From JANMZR01 sp040385875 (GTDB lineage Bacteria > Bacteroidota > Bacteroidia > Cytophagales > Spirosomataceae), in assembly GCA_040385875.1 (NCBI GenBank), contig JAZKGO010000047.1, forward strand, positions 1 through 41,627: a DNA stretch of 41,627 nt, read 5' to 3'. The notes under the pieces were generated by a model. The model did not search any database. It was not told where the DNA came from and saw only the letters and a program-made list of their open reading frames with translations. Below are positions 23,665 through 33,093 of this stretch, piece by piece. A program made the translations under genes and the position numbers. Within the stretch, counting starts at the first letter, position 1, and each line of letters starts with the position of its first letter.

Positions 23665-24141
23665 ATGGCATCAGCGGAAAAAAATTTATCAGAGTTTTCA
23701 ACAAATGATTTACCAGAAATAAAAGGTAAACGATTTGCAGTGGTGGTGGCAGAATGGAATAGCGAAGTGACTGAGGCTCTTTATGCAGGCGCTTTTGAAA
23801 CGCTATTGGCCAACGGAGTAGAACCAGAAAACATTGAAAGGGTAAATGTGCCAGGAAGTTATGAGTTGAGTTTTGGTGCACAGAAAATGGCACAAAAAGC
23901 AGATATCGATGCTGTAATTTGTATAGGCTGTGTGATTCAAGGCGAAACGAAGCATAACGACTATATCAACCATGCAGTGGCGCAAGGACTCACTAATGTG
24001 GCATTGAAATACGACAAACCTGTTATTTTTGGGGTTTTAACGCCCAATAACCAACAACAGGCGATTGACAGAGCAGGGGGAATTCATGGAAATAAGGGAG
24101 ATGAAGCAGCGATTACTGCCATCAAGATGTTGGGGATTTGA
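23665..24141 (+). CDS. ribH: 6,7-dimethyl-8-ribityllumazine synthase
   Basis: Condenses a ribityl-aminopyrimidine with dihydroxybutanone phosphate, the penultimate step of riboflavin synthesis. The 158 residues show FAVVVAEWNSEVTEAL, NVPGSYELSFGAQKMA, IGCVIQGETKHNDYI with the catalytic His, and PVIFGVLTPNNQQQA with RAGG. No other rib gene is in the window. No FMN riboswitch is visible; the upstream 74 nt hold the hairpin at 23616. The toxin-antitoxin pair follows 41 nt later. Confidence 0.97.
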   Translation: MASAEKNLSEFSTNDLPEIKGKRFAVVVAEWNSEVTEALYAGAFETLLANGVEPENIERVNVPGSYELSFGAQKMAQKADIDAVICIGCVIQGETKHNDYINHAVAQGLTNVALKYDKPVIFGVLTPNNQQQAIDRAGGIHGNKGDEAAITAIKMLGI

Positions 24142-24182
24142 ACCAATATTCATAAATTTAGTAAAATTTAAATATTTGAATT

Positions 24183-24410
24183 ATGCAAGCAATTGAATTT
24201 TCAAGCTATTTGTATGATAGTCATCGAATAGATATTCCAAATAATGTTCAGATAAAACCTAATCAAAACATAAGGGTTATGGTCTTAATTGATGATGTGC
24301 CAAAAATAGAGGCTAAGAAAAAAAGACAATTGGGTATAATGAAGGGTGAGTTTTCAATTTCTGATGACTTTGATGAACCCCTGGACGATTTAAAAGAATA
24401 TATGTATTGA
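24183..24410 (+). CDS. Putative antitoxin (DUF2281-like) of a VapBC-type pair
   Basis: A 75-residue acidic-ended protein. The N-terminal ~40 residues look like a beta-rich DNA-binding region (FSSYLYDSHRIDIPNNVQ). The C-terminal tail KGEFSISDDFDEPLDDLKEY matches the toxin-binding tail of DUF2281/VapB-like antitoxins paired with PIN toxins. Its stop TGA overlaps the toxin ATG by one base (TGATG), so the two are coupled. Confidence 0.8.
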   Translation: MQAIEFSSYLYDSHRIDIPNNVQIKPNQNIRVMVLIDDVPKIEAKKKRQLGIMKGEFSISDDFDEPLDDLKEYMY

Positions 24411-24814
24411 TGAAAAATTATTTAATTGATACGCATATTTTAATTTGGGCTTTATTGGAAGATGAAAAACTTTCAAATAAGATTATTAAAATTTTTGAAA
24501 GCTCAAATAATCAAATTTATATCTCTCAAATTAGTTTGATTGAAATTGCAATTAAAAACAAATTAGGAAAACTCCCGAATTTCAAATACTCAATAATTAG
24601 CTTAATTGAAAAATTAAATCAAATAGAGGTTCAAATTGTTCCTATAAAAAATGAACACGTAAACGCATATGATTCAATAGAACTTATTGAAAATCATCGA
24701 GATCCGTTTGATAGATTAATAATTGCCACCGCTTTATTTGAAAATTTGCCAATCATTTCGGCAGATGATAAATTTAAAAACTATAAAAACATTATTGAAT
24801 TAGTCGAAAATTAA
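24410..24814 (+). CDS. PIN-domain ribonuclease toxin (VapC-like)
   Basis: Predicted Mg-dependent RNase that blocks translation when free of its antitoxin. I chose the ATG at 24410 (134 residues) over the overlapping TTG at 24407. PIN acidic residues are visible: YLIDTHILIW, ISLIEIAIK, HRDPFDRLIIATAL and ISADDKF. The typical VapC quartet appears intact, so the toxin is probably active. The pair sits between two housekeeping genes, and base composition is notably AT-rich, which fits acquisition by transfer. Confidence 0.85.
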   Translation: MKNYLIDTHILIWALLEDEKLSNKIIKIFESSNNQIYISQISLIEIAIKNKLGKLPNFKYSIISLIEKLNQIEVQIVPIKNEHVNAYDSIELIENHRDPFDRLIIATALFENLPIISADDKFKNYKNIIELVEN

Positions 24815-24821
24815 AAAAATC

Positions 24822-26152
24822 ATGCAAGTTTGGAAATTTGGTGGCACCTCAGTAGGAAAGCCCGAGCGAATGCACTCAATTAAAAATTTAATTACCGAAG
24901 ACAGAAGCCGCAAAATAGTGGTACTTTCGGCACTTTCAGGTACTACAAATACCTTAATCTCAATTGGAGAATCCTTGAAGGCTAATAATCAAGCCGAGGC
25001 TAAAGATAAAATTGAGACACTGTATGCTCATTATGAGGCATTTATTAAAGAATTATATTCAACTGAGAGGGGCTTGGCCAAAGGCAAAGCAATTATTGAG
25101 AAGGAGTTTTCTTTTATCCGATCACTATTAAGTATCAAACCGTTTTCATTGAAGCAAGAAAAGGAAATTGTAGCGGAAGGGGAGTTACTATCCACCCAAA
25201 TGTTTGAGGCTTATTTGCAAGAAACGGGGGTGAATTCTGCGCTTTTACCAGCACTTGATTTTATGTTGATAGATGCTGATAATGAGCCTGTTCTAAAGTT
25301 TACAGAACAAAAATTAGGAGAAATTTTGGCTTCACTGCCTGATACTGAAATATTTATCACTCAGGGATTTATCTGTCGAAACCCACGTGGAGAGGTAGAC
25401 AATTTGAAGCGTGGAGGTTCTGATTATACCGCCTCTTTAATCGGTGGAGCCATTGTGGCAGAAGAGGTTCAGATTTGGACCGACATAGATGGAATGCATA
25501 ATAATGATCCTCGAATTGTTAAAAAAACCTTCCCAATTAAAGAGCTTACTTTTGAAGAGGCTGCCGAATTGGCCTATTTTGGGGCGAAAATATTGCATCC
25601 TAGTACCATTACCCCTGCCAAATTGAAAAATGTGCCAGTAAGATTGAAAAATACAATGGAACCTGCGGCTTATGGTACTTTAATTGCCAATAAAACCAGT
25701 GACCGTGAAATAAAAGCCATCGCAGCCAAGGATAATTTGACAGCGATTTATATTCATTCTACAAGAATGCTCAATGCTTACGGCTTTTTGAGGAAAGTTT
25801 TTGAAGTGTTTGAGAAATATAAAACACCAGTGGATATGATTACTACTTCGGAGGTATCTGTCTCAGTTACAATCGATAATGATGAGCATTTGGAAGATAT
25901 CCTGCGAGACCTTTCAGTATTTGCTGACCTCGAAGATTGCGACACGGATCAAACCATTGTATGTATTGTGGGCAATTTTTCAGCGGATAAAGAAGGAATC
26001 GCCCTCAAAGTACTAGATGCAATGAAAAATATTCCAATCCGCATGATTTGTTATGGTGCATCAGAGCATAATATTTCGCTTTTGATTCACGGAAAGGACA
26101 AAAATGCTGCCTTGAATGCGTTGAACGAAAGGTGTTTCTTGTATGAAGACAC
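24822..26152 (+). CDS. lysC: Aspartate kinase, C-terminal end lost in assembly gap
   Basis: Phosphorylates aspartate at the head of the lysine, methionine and threonine pathway. 443 codons are visible. N-terminal MQVWKFGGTSVG and the LKRGGSDYTASLIG, WTDIDGMHNNDPR and FGAKILHPSTITPA blocks form the kinase domain. Two ACT regulatory domains follow (AIAAKDNLTAIYIHS; TIVCIVGNFS). Lysine feedback inhibition is likely but not provable. The last visible codons (NALNERCFLYED) are close to the usual end, so only a few to some tens of residues are missing in the gap at 26153. Confidence 0.95.
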
Positions 26153-26252
26153 NNNNNNNNNNNNNNNNNNNNNNNNNNNNNNNNNNNNNNNNNNNNNNNN
26201 NNNNNNNNNNNNNNNNNNNNNNNNNNNNNNNNNNNNNNNNNNNNNNNNNNNN
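26153..26252. other. Assembly gap (100 N) between lysC and serS
   Basis: It hides the end of aspartate kinase and about 130 N-terminal residues of seryl-tRNA synthetase, so at least about 400 nt are missing. Confidence 0.9.
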
Positions 26253-27127
26253 CAATCCCAACACTTCCAGAAGGTTCTGTGCCGCATTGGGATTTAATCA
26301 AAAAATATGATATTATTGACTTTGAATTAGGCAATAAAATTACTGGTGCTGGCTTTCCAGTTTATAAAGGAAAAGGGGCAAGAATACAACGGGCTCTAAT
26401 TAATTTCTTTTTAGATGAAGCCATTGCTGCTGGCTATATGGAGATCCAGCCCCCCATTTTGATCAATAAAGAATCTGGTTTTGGAACGGGTCAATTGCCA
26501 GACAAAGATGGGCAGATGTATCATGCCACTGTGGATGACCTTTTTCTAATCCCAACTGCAGAAGTGCCCATCACTAATATTTATAGAGATGTAATCCTTA
26601 CAGAAAATGATTTGCCTGTAAAAAATGCGGGTTATACGCCTTGCTTCCGTCGTGAAGCTGGTTCATGGGGAGCCCACGTAAGAGGCTTAAATCGCTTACA
26701 TCAATTTGACAAGGTGGAAATTGTACGGATTGAAAAGCCGGAAAACTCTTATGCCGCTCTCGAGGAAATGAGTCTTCATGTACAATCAATTTTGCAAAAA
26801 TTGGAACTTCCTTACCGTGTGCTTCGGTTATGCGCTGGCGACATGAGTTTTACCTCAGCTTTGACCTATGATATGGAAGTCTATTCGGCTGCCCAAGGAC
26901 GTTGGTTGGAGGTAAGTTCTGTTTCAAATTTTGAAACTTATCAAGCTAATCGATTGAAATTAAGGCTAAAAGCAGATGGGAAAAATACTTTGTTGCATAC
27001 TTTGAACGGATCAGCATTGGCCTTGCCACGTATTTTAGCGGCTATTTTAGAGAATAATCAAACGGCAGAGGGGATCAATATTCCGAAAGTTTTGGTGCCT
27101 TATTGTGGCTTTGAGAGGATTTCATGA
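26253..27127 (+). CDS. serS: Serine-tRNA ligase, N-terminal part lost in assembly gap
   Basis: Charges tRNA-Ser. The visible ~290 residues start at IPTLPEGSVPHWD and contain the class II core. Motif 2 appears as AGYTPCFRREAGSWGAHVRG, with a HQFDKVEIV strand after it, then LRLCAGDMSFTSALTYDMEVY. Motif 3 is HTLNGSALALPRILAAILEN. The N-terminal tRNA-binding coiled coil is not visible and must be in the gap. Length of the family is about 423 residues. Confidence 0.96.
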
Positions 27128-27152
27128 TATAGAAATTGCTTTCCAATAATTT

Positions 27153-28652
27153 CTAATAGTATAGACCAACCAAAAGAAAAATGGCACATAGGATGGTCAA
27201 AAAAATCAGTGCTGGGGTGATAAATTTGATCCAGACTTTGAGACTAATGCCTACCAACGCCAGTGAAGGTAAAATAAGACTAGTGGGGGAAACAAAAAAC
27301 ATCAAATTCATTCCATAAACATAGGAATTCACCACTTCACGGCCTGGAATATTTACGATAATGGCTAAAGCTCCCATAATAGGCATCGTAAGCACAGCCA
27401 TTCCTGAACTGGAACTTATAAAAAAGGTAAAAACAAAATAGAAAATCAACAAGCCAATTATCAAAATGACTGGTGATAGACCCAATGCCAAAATGGAGCT
27501 ATAGTACAGGATTGAATCGCTTACATGACCATCATTCAGAATAATGGTTATGCCTCTGGCCACCCCCACAATAAAAGCTACTGAAAGCAAACTGCCAGCC
27601 CCTTTTATAAATTCATCAATAAAAGTTTTTCCACTCATTCGAGTGATCATAGCCACAAAAATTGAAGACCCGAGAAAAAGGGCTGACATCTCCAATGTCC
27701 ACCAGTTGTATAAGACCACCCCAATAATCATCGAAATAAAGGTGAGAAAAAACATGCCTAACAAAAATTGGGTTCTTAAATCCAAGCTTTTTACCACGTT
27801 ATCTTCACTCAAGATAATCCCATTTGGTGGTTTTACTATCCCATCAATTTTGAAAACTAGGGAAGCGCTGGGGTCCTTTTTTACTTTGGCAGCATACCGT
27901 AAAATATACCAAATGATATAAGATGTTGCCAAAACAAATAATACTAACCGGCTATAGAGCCCGTCCATCCAGTTGATGCCAGCTGCATTAGAGGCAATAA
28001 TCACGGAAAAAGGATTTGAAAAACCTGCTAAGCCTCCCACCGATGTGCCTCCAAAAATGATTGCCAAAGGCACTAGCAAGTCGTAACCAGCTGCAATGAA
28101 AAGGGGGACTAAAATCGGATAAAAAACGAGCGCTTCCTCTTCCATGCCATAAGAGCTTCGTAAAAAAGCAAAGGTGAAAACGAGGACGGCAATGAGCAAG
28201 GGCTCACGCCCTTTCATGATATAAGATAAGTAGGAAATGCCTTTGAGCATGGCCCCTGTTTCATTGAAAATAAACATAAAACTTCCAATGATTAGAATAA
28301 ACATAATGATATCCACACTATCATAAATACCTTTGATTGGTGCCTGAAGTATTTGGAGAGGCCCTTGGCTGTTACGATTTATTTTTTGATAAGTGCCCGG
28401 CAGCGCAACAGGTTTGCGGATATCGCCATCAATAAATTTTTGAATAGAAATTTTGAGCTGTAGACTATCGAGAGTGTTTTGTGTAAAAGGCAATTTAATT
28501 TCGGCATTGGGTGCAGTCACTAAAAAGGACTGACCACTGACCGAGAGCTTGTTATATTGGCCAGCAGGTAAAAACCAAGTGCTCAAGGCTGCTAAAATAG
28601 TGACCAACATCAATAGCACCAACGGAGCAGGGAATGAAATAGCTTTAGGCAT
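27153..28652 (-). CDS. YfcC-family membrane transporter
   Basis: A 499-residue inner-membrane protein with about 11-12 spans, of the YfcC/C4-dicarboxylate anaerobic carrier type. Features visible: an N-terminal span, a periplasmic insertion (~30-100), then conserved blocks TGAMLKGISYLSYIMKGREP, SSYGMEEEALVFYPILVPLF, FGGTSVGGLAGFSNPFSVI and a C-terminal SSSSGMAVLTMPIMGALA. Relatives include the arginine/ornithine and basic-peptide carriers. It follows the S9 peptidase by 62 nt on the same strand, so transport of peptide-derived amino acids or small peptides is a reasonable guess. Confidence 0.85.
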   Translation of the reverse strand: MPKAISFPAPLVLLMLVTILAALSTWFLPAGQYNKLSVSGQSFLVTAPNAEIKLPFTQNTLDSLQLKISIQKFIDGDIRKPVALPGTYQKINRNSQGPLQILQAPIKGIYDSVDIIMFILIIGSFMFIFNETGAMLKGISYLSYIMKGREPLLIAVLVFTFAFLRSSYGMEEEALVFYPILVPLFIAAGYDLLVPLAIIFGGTSVGGLAGFSNPFSVIIASNAAGINWMDGLYSRLVLFVLATSYIIWYILRYAAKVKKDPSASLVFKIDGIVKPPNGIILSEDNVVKSLDLRTQFLLGMFFLTFISMIIGVVLYNWWTLEMSALFLGSSIFVAMITRMSGKTFIDEFIKGAGSLLSVAFIVGVARGITIILNDGHVSDSILYYSSILALGLSPVILIIGLLIFYFVFTFFISSSSGMAVLTMPIMGALAIIVNIPGREVVNSYVYGMNLMFFVSPTSLILPSLALVGISLKVWIKFITPALIFLTILCAIFLLVGLYY

Positions 28653-28714
28653 TCAGATTAATTTATCTCCATTTTTAGCAGTTATTTTTTTACGCCTTTC
28701 AAAATAATCATTTA

Positions 28715-30626
28715 TTATTTCTTCAACTTTTTCATAAAATATTCTGCTACTGCATTATAAACAGTGACAGAGTTTTCCCATTTCATCCAGTGATGGGTAT
28801 CATCAACAATCATCAAAGTTTCATGAGGGATTTTATTTTTTTCCAAACGATTAACCAAATCAGTACTTTGGTTAAAACGCACATTTCTATCATCGTCGGC
28901 ATGAATAATCAGGACTGGAGACTTCCAAGTATTCATATACGCAACTGGGGAGGAAAGCCAAGCAGTTTGAATGGCTTTTTCATAATCNNNNNNNNNNNNN
29001 NNNNNNNNNNNNNNNNNNNNNNNNNNNNNNNNNNNNNNNNNNNNNNNNNNNNNNNNNNNNNNNNNNNNNNNNNNNNNNNNNNNNNNNGCGGTAATTGACT
29101 GACAAAACCACAAAACCCAAGCTTGCCAAATATTGGTTGGAAGCATAGGCATTGGAATAATAATCGGAATAATGCCAGCCTAAAAGCATTTGCCTTGGCG
29201 GGCCTCCATGTACATACACGATGGCAGGCTTTTTGGCCATGCCGCCCACAGGCTCAAATAAATCGGCATGGACAACCACCCCGTCAGAGGCTGTAAAAAT
29301 AACTTGTTTAGGTATAACTAGTTTTTCTTTTGGGAAATCAGCAGGAATTAGATCAGCTCCAACTAATTTAATTTCTCTTTTTTCATTTAATTTCATAACA
29401 GCGGGCAAAGGAGGTTGCTGAGCAGTGGCTGAAATAAATGCTACTGTATTCTGATTATCGATTAATACTGGCGTCCATTCCAATCCACTTCCTTCTGTAA
29501 GTACTTGCATATCAGACTTATCCACACTTACAATAGCGGCATGTCTTCTTTCCAAATCCAGCTTGTCTTTACCAGTATTGGCACTAAAAGTCAGGTGCTT
29601 TTTGTCAGCGCTCAATCTAATATGTTCACACATAAAATTACCTGGTGTGAGCAATAGTTCTTTTCCGCCAGAGGAGGCTATCGAATATAAATGAGGCCAG
29701 CCGTCTTGGTAGGATAAGAATACTATTCTATCTCCTGCCGCCCAATGTAGGTTAGTTCCTCCGTGTGTAGTCGGTACAGAGCCTCTCAAAGTATTGGGTG
29801 CCTTCCATAATAAAGTAGCTTTATTGGAAGCAATGTCAACAGTATATATACTCCAAGTGGTGTGCTTTTTTATCAGTAGTGGTGCTGGTGAGCCCCCATT
29901 TCCCGGCTCTCTAATGAAAACAACTTTCTTGCCATCTAATGACCATTTAGGAGAATAATCAAAGCTAAATGAGGGAGCAATCCATTTGATAGGAGTGGCA
30001 GCATTGGTATAAATGCCTATGATGGAGTGGTCGCCCCGGTCAGATACAAAAAGTAATGAACTCCCATCTGGGCTCCATTCCAATCCGCTGACGGTGCCTC
30101 TTGTCTTAAACAAACTTTTGGCTGAAGTAATACTATCAATAGCTGCAGTCCAAACCTGCCCTCCTTTTGTATAGGCAATCGTTTTGCCATTGGGTGAAAT
30201 AGTTGGATAGTCGCCCTCTGATTGGAATTTTATCTCTCCCCCGTTGAAAGGAATACTCATTACTTTTACTTCGGTTGGTTGGGCATCTGCAGCGGGATTA
30301 ACGGGCAGATTGTCGTCCCAATTACTACCATGATCACCCCCTCGCACAAATACCACCCAGTTGCCATCATTTGAAATGGACAGGCTTGTAATCTCTTGAC
30401 CCTCATCTTTGGTAAAATTAGTGAGTTTTCTGGCTTTAAAATCTGGCCCTTCGGATACATATACATTTCGTTTCCCCTCCTCGTCAAGTGTCCAGGCAAT
30501 TTTAGCCCCTGAATTTGAGGCTGTCAATTCAGTGGGAAAGGGGTATTTTTTGAATGCTTCAAAAGAAGCGTTTTGGGCTAAAATTTTACAAGAAAATAAG
30601 AGTGTAATTAGGAATATTTTTTTCAT
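28715..30626 (-). CDS. S9 family prolyl-oligopeptidase-like serine peptidase, interrupted by gap
   Basis: Secreted or periplasmic peptidase with an N-terminal signal (FLITLLFSCKILAQ). The first ~400 residues form a WD-like beta propeller with repeats such as WTLDEEGKRNVYVSEG and LEWSPDGSSLLFVSDRGD. The alpha/beta-hydrolase part begins about residue 440, with VYVHGGPPRQML and LGFVVLSVNYR. The catalytic Ser (GGSYGG region) is in the gap. The Asp (VLIIHADDDRNV) and His (DDTHHWMKW) lie after it in another frame. The visible 603 residues against about 690 in the family means about 85-90 residues are missing. The gene leads into the YfcC permease. Confidence 0.92.
28988..29087. other. Assembly gap (100 N) inside S9 peptidase
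   Basis: The flanking frames require a length divisible by three, so the gap is not 100 bp. About 270 nt, including the catalytic serine, are missing. Confidence 0.9.
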
Positions 30627-30691
30627 TGAGAAAGTGATTTTTATGAATTTGGTATTTATGAATTTAGATTGAAAACTTTTGTATTATGTGG

Positions 30692-30747
30692 CTTCGACTT
30701 CGCTCAGCCACCGACTAACGTGGTTTGTTCCCTGAGCGAAGTCGAAG
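30692..30747. repeat. REP-like inverted repeat with 16-bp arms
   Basis: CTTCGACTTCGCTCAG at 30692-30707 has its exact reverse complement at 30732-30747, with a 24-nt loop holding a second small stem (CCAC / GTGG). It lies between the S9 and M20 peptidase genes. This arm sequence resembles repeats common in Bacteroidota intergenic DNA; it may also act as a terminator for M20. Confidence 0.7.
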
Positions 30748-30803
30748 GGAAATAGCACAGTATTTAATCAACTGTCAAAACCCAAAAGTTCCGTAATTTT
30801 CAA

Positions 30804-32090
30804 CTACCGAGTCAATCGATAAATCAACACTGCCGACCGTTGAATTAAAGAAGGATATTCTTTCAAATTAATCGTTTCACCAGGTGCATGAGCGCCCCTT
30901 CCTGAAGCGCCTAATCCATCGAGACAAGCGACATACTGAGCAATATAGGAAATATCACCAGCTCCACGAAGGCCTGGGTCTAATGCTTTTACTGGACCAA
31001 TCCCCATATCAATTGAGGCTTTATTAAGCACCTCCAACAATTTCGAATTAGCTTCTGTGGGCTCCATGGAAGGTATTCCGTCGGTGAATTTGATTTCGGC
31101 GTCGGTTTGGTGCAAGTTTTTTGTAACAATTTCTCGCATTTTTTGTCTAGCATTTTCCTTTTGGGTTTCGGTCAAAAATCGCAAATCGCCAGTTACAAAT
31201 ACTTTTTGAGCTACAATATTTGTTTTGCTGGCAGCCGTGCCTTTGTCCAAAGTATGGTCATAATCCACATCAGTACCGCCCACAATTACGCCAGGGTTAA
31301 AAGTCAAATATTGTTCTTTGCTCAAAGTTTCTCGAAATTCATCCAAGATTCTTGCCGCTTCATAAATTGCTCCATAACCCATATTTTTGTTAAAAACACC
31401 TGCCGAATGCCCCGTTTTACCAGAAGTTGTAAGTTGCCAACCGCTCGCACCTCTTCTAGCCGTGGTTGCAAATTCCATATTTCCACCCTCAAAACACAAA
31501 GCGATTTCGGCTTGCTTGGCTCGATCAATAAAATCTTTTCGACTAATTGAGGTTGGTTTTCCAGAACTTTCTTCATCACCGGTAAAGTATACCGTGATGG
31601 AAGTATCGTCCAACAATTTTTGAGCATTCAATGCTTTCAATGCAGCAACTACCAACACATCGCCACCTTTCATATCATTCACTCCTTGGCCAGTAGCAGT
31701 TGAATCGGTCAGTTTAGTATAGGGGCCGGGCGTCATTGATTTCTCGAAAACTGTATCCAAATGACCAATTAAAAATAGTTTTTTTCCTTTTGTTCCCTTT
31801 CGAGTAGCGACCAGATGCCCCGCACGATTGAGTGAATCAGGCAAAGAAATCCATTCGGTTGTAAAGCCTAAAGCTTCAAATTCTTTCTTGAAAAGCTGTC
31901 CAACTTGTCGAACCCCTTCGTGATTGAGGGTGCCGCTATTGATATTGACGGCCTCTATCAATAGCTTTTCGGTAATGGGCATATTCGTTTTGACATACTC
32001 TATTATCTTTTTTTCAATCGGGCTAATTGATTGTGAAAAACCAGCAATGTTTAATAATAAAAGGGAGATAACGGTCAGCTTTCTTTTCAT
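30804..32090 (-). CDS. M20 family metallopeptidase (carboxypeptidase G2-like), secreted
   Basis: Predicted to remove C-terminal amino acids or cleave small acyl-amino acids. The 428 residues begin with a signal peptide (LTVISLLLLNIAGFSQ). Metal ligands of the M20 fold are visible: IGHLDTVF, GVNDMKGGDVLV and FTGDEESSGKP with the catalytic Glu, ALCFEGGN, then GASGWQLTTSGKTGHSAG from the dimerisation domain. A final GGRGAHAPGE-like stretch (SGRGAHAPGETI) supplies the last His. It is on the same strand as S9 and YfcC and completes a peptide-use cluster. Confidence 0.92.
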   Translation of the reverse strand: MKRKLTVISLLLLNIAGFSQSISPIEKKIIEYVKTNMPITEKLLIEAVNINSGTLNHEGVRQVGQLFKKEFEALGFTTEWISLPDSLNRAGHLVATRKGTKGKKLFLIGHLDTVFEKSMTPGPYTKLTDSTATGQGVNDMKGGDVLVVAALKALNAQKLLDDTSITVYFTGDEESSGKPTSISRKDFIDRAKQAEIALCFEGGNMEFATTARRGASGWQLTTSGKTGHSAGVFNKNMGYGAIYEAARILDEFRETLSKEQYLTFNPGVIVGGTDVDYDHTLDKGTAASKTNIVAQKVFVTGDLRFLTETQKENARQKMREIVTKNLHQTDAEIKFTDGIPSMEPTEANSKLLEVLNKASIDMGIGPVKALDPGLRGAGDISYIAQYVACLDGLGASGRGAHAPGETINLKEYPSLIQRSAVLIYRLTR

Positions 32091-32490
32091 TTTTAATTTG
32101 ATTCTTTTTGGGTATAAAATTATTCCATTTTTTTAATTGAATTTGAGGTGATTCTACTGTAAGCGGATGTGTGGTAATCAGTCATTCAAGGCTTTCGGTA
32201 TCGTACAAACCTATTTTTTGTTTGCAATAGAAATTTTCCAAACCTCTGCATGATACCTATCGTTTAATCACCCTTGTTTTTGTGAAAAACTAAAGCTTAG
32301 AATAAATGTACATAAAAATAGAGTTACATTTTCCGAATTGGTTTAGGCTGTTGATTGAAGCAATTGAATTTTATTTATAAAAATAGAATAATAAATTTTT
32401 ACTGTGAACAAAGTTTACTGTTTTTTATTGAATGGTAAATTTTTTCATACATTTAATTTTCTTTTGAATATTTTGGCACATTAAACCACG
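32091..32490. other. 400-nt intergenic region without a gene
   Basis: AT-rich DNA between the divergent M20 and CDP-alcohol transferase genes. No frame of note, tRNA or strong palindrome seen. A minus-strand TAGGTTTG (32213-32206) matches the -7 consensus for M20, but no well-spaced TTTG accompanies it. Confidence 0.5.
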
Positions 32491-33093
32491 ATGAGAGTAA
32501 ATATCCCCCAAATTCTTCTGTTTAGCCGATTAGGGTTTGCTTGCACAATTATATTGCTTTCTTTTGTTTCAATTTCTTATGAAAAAATCATTGTATTATG
32601 GCTGATGTACTTGGGGGTTTTCTCAGATATTTTTGACGGGATATTTGCTCGAAAGCAAAATACCTCCAGCCAAAAATTTAGAATAACTGACACGCTCATT
32701 GACTTAGTTTTTTACTTATCCATTGCCTTTTTCATCTATTCTTTCAATCCGACAATAATTACTGATAATCTCAATTTGATTGTTGGAATATTAGGCTTAG
32801 AAGGATTAATGTATCTCATAAGCTTTGTTCGTTTTCGTCAATTTCCTTCACCTCATGACATACTTTCAAAGTTTTGGGCAATCTATTTATTGATAGAATT
32901 TACACTTTTACTTATAGGATTTGAGGGCACACATTTCACCATTGCTCTAAATATTGGTTTACTTGTACACTCCCAAAGAGTGTTGATTTATGTCATTTTG
33001 AAGCATTGGGAGCATGATATACCGAGTGTTTATCATGCTTTCTTATTAAGAAAGGGCATTAAAATCAAGAGAATGAAGTTATTTAATGGCTAA
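32491..33093 (+). CDS. CDP-alcohol phosphatidyltransferase family protein
   Basis: A 200-residue membrane enzyme with about five to six spans, expected to transfer a phosphatidyl or similar group from a CDP-alcohol. The family signature DxxDGxxAR-x8-G-x3-D-x3-D is present as SDIFDGIFAR, then eight residues, F, RIT, D, TLI, D. Only the central glycine is replaced, by phenylalanine. The four metal-binding aspartates are intact, so activity is plausible. The acceptor is unknown. Its end overlaps the convergent radical SAM gene by 11 nt. Confidence 0.82.
   Translation: MRVNIPQILLFSRLGFACTIILLSFVSISYEKIIVLWLMYLGVFSDIFDGIFARKQNTSSQKFRITDTLIDLVFYLSIAFFIYSFNPTIITDNLNLIVGILGLEGLMYLISFVRFRQFPSPHDILSKFWAIYLLIEFTLLLIGFEGTHFTIALNIGLLVHSQRVLIYVILKHWEHDIPSVYHAFLLRKGIKIKRMKLFNG

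Noticed and set aside
27131..27154. AGAAATT / AATTTCT inverted repeat between serS and the YfcC gene
   Set aside because: AT-only stem that overlaps the YfcC stop and lacks a T run; not convincing as a terminator.
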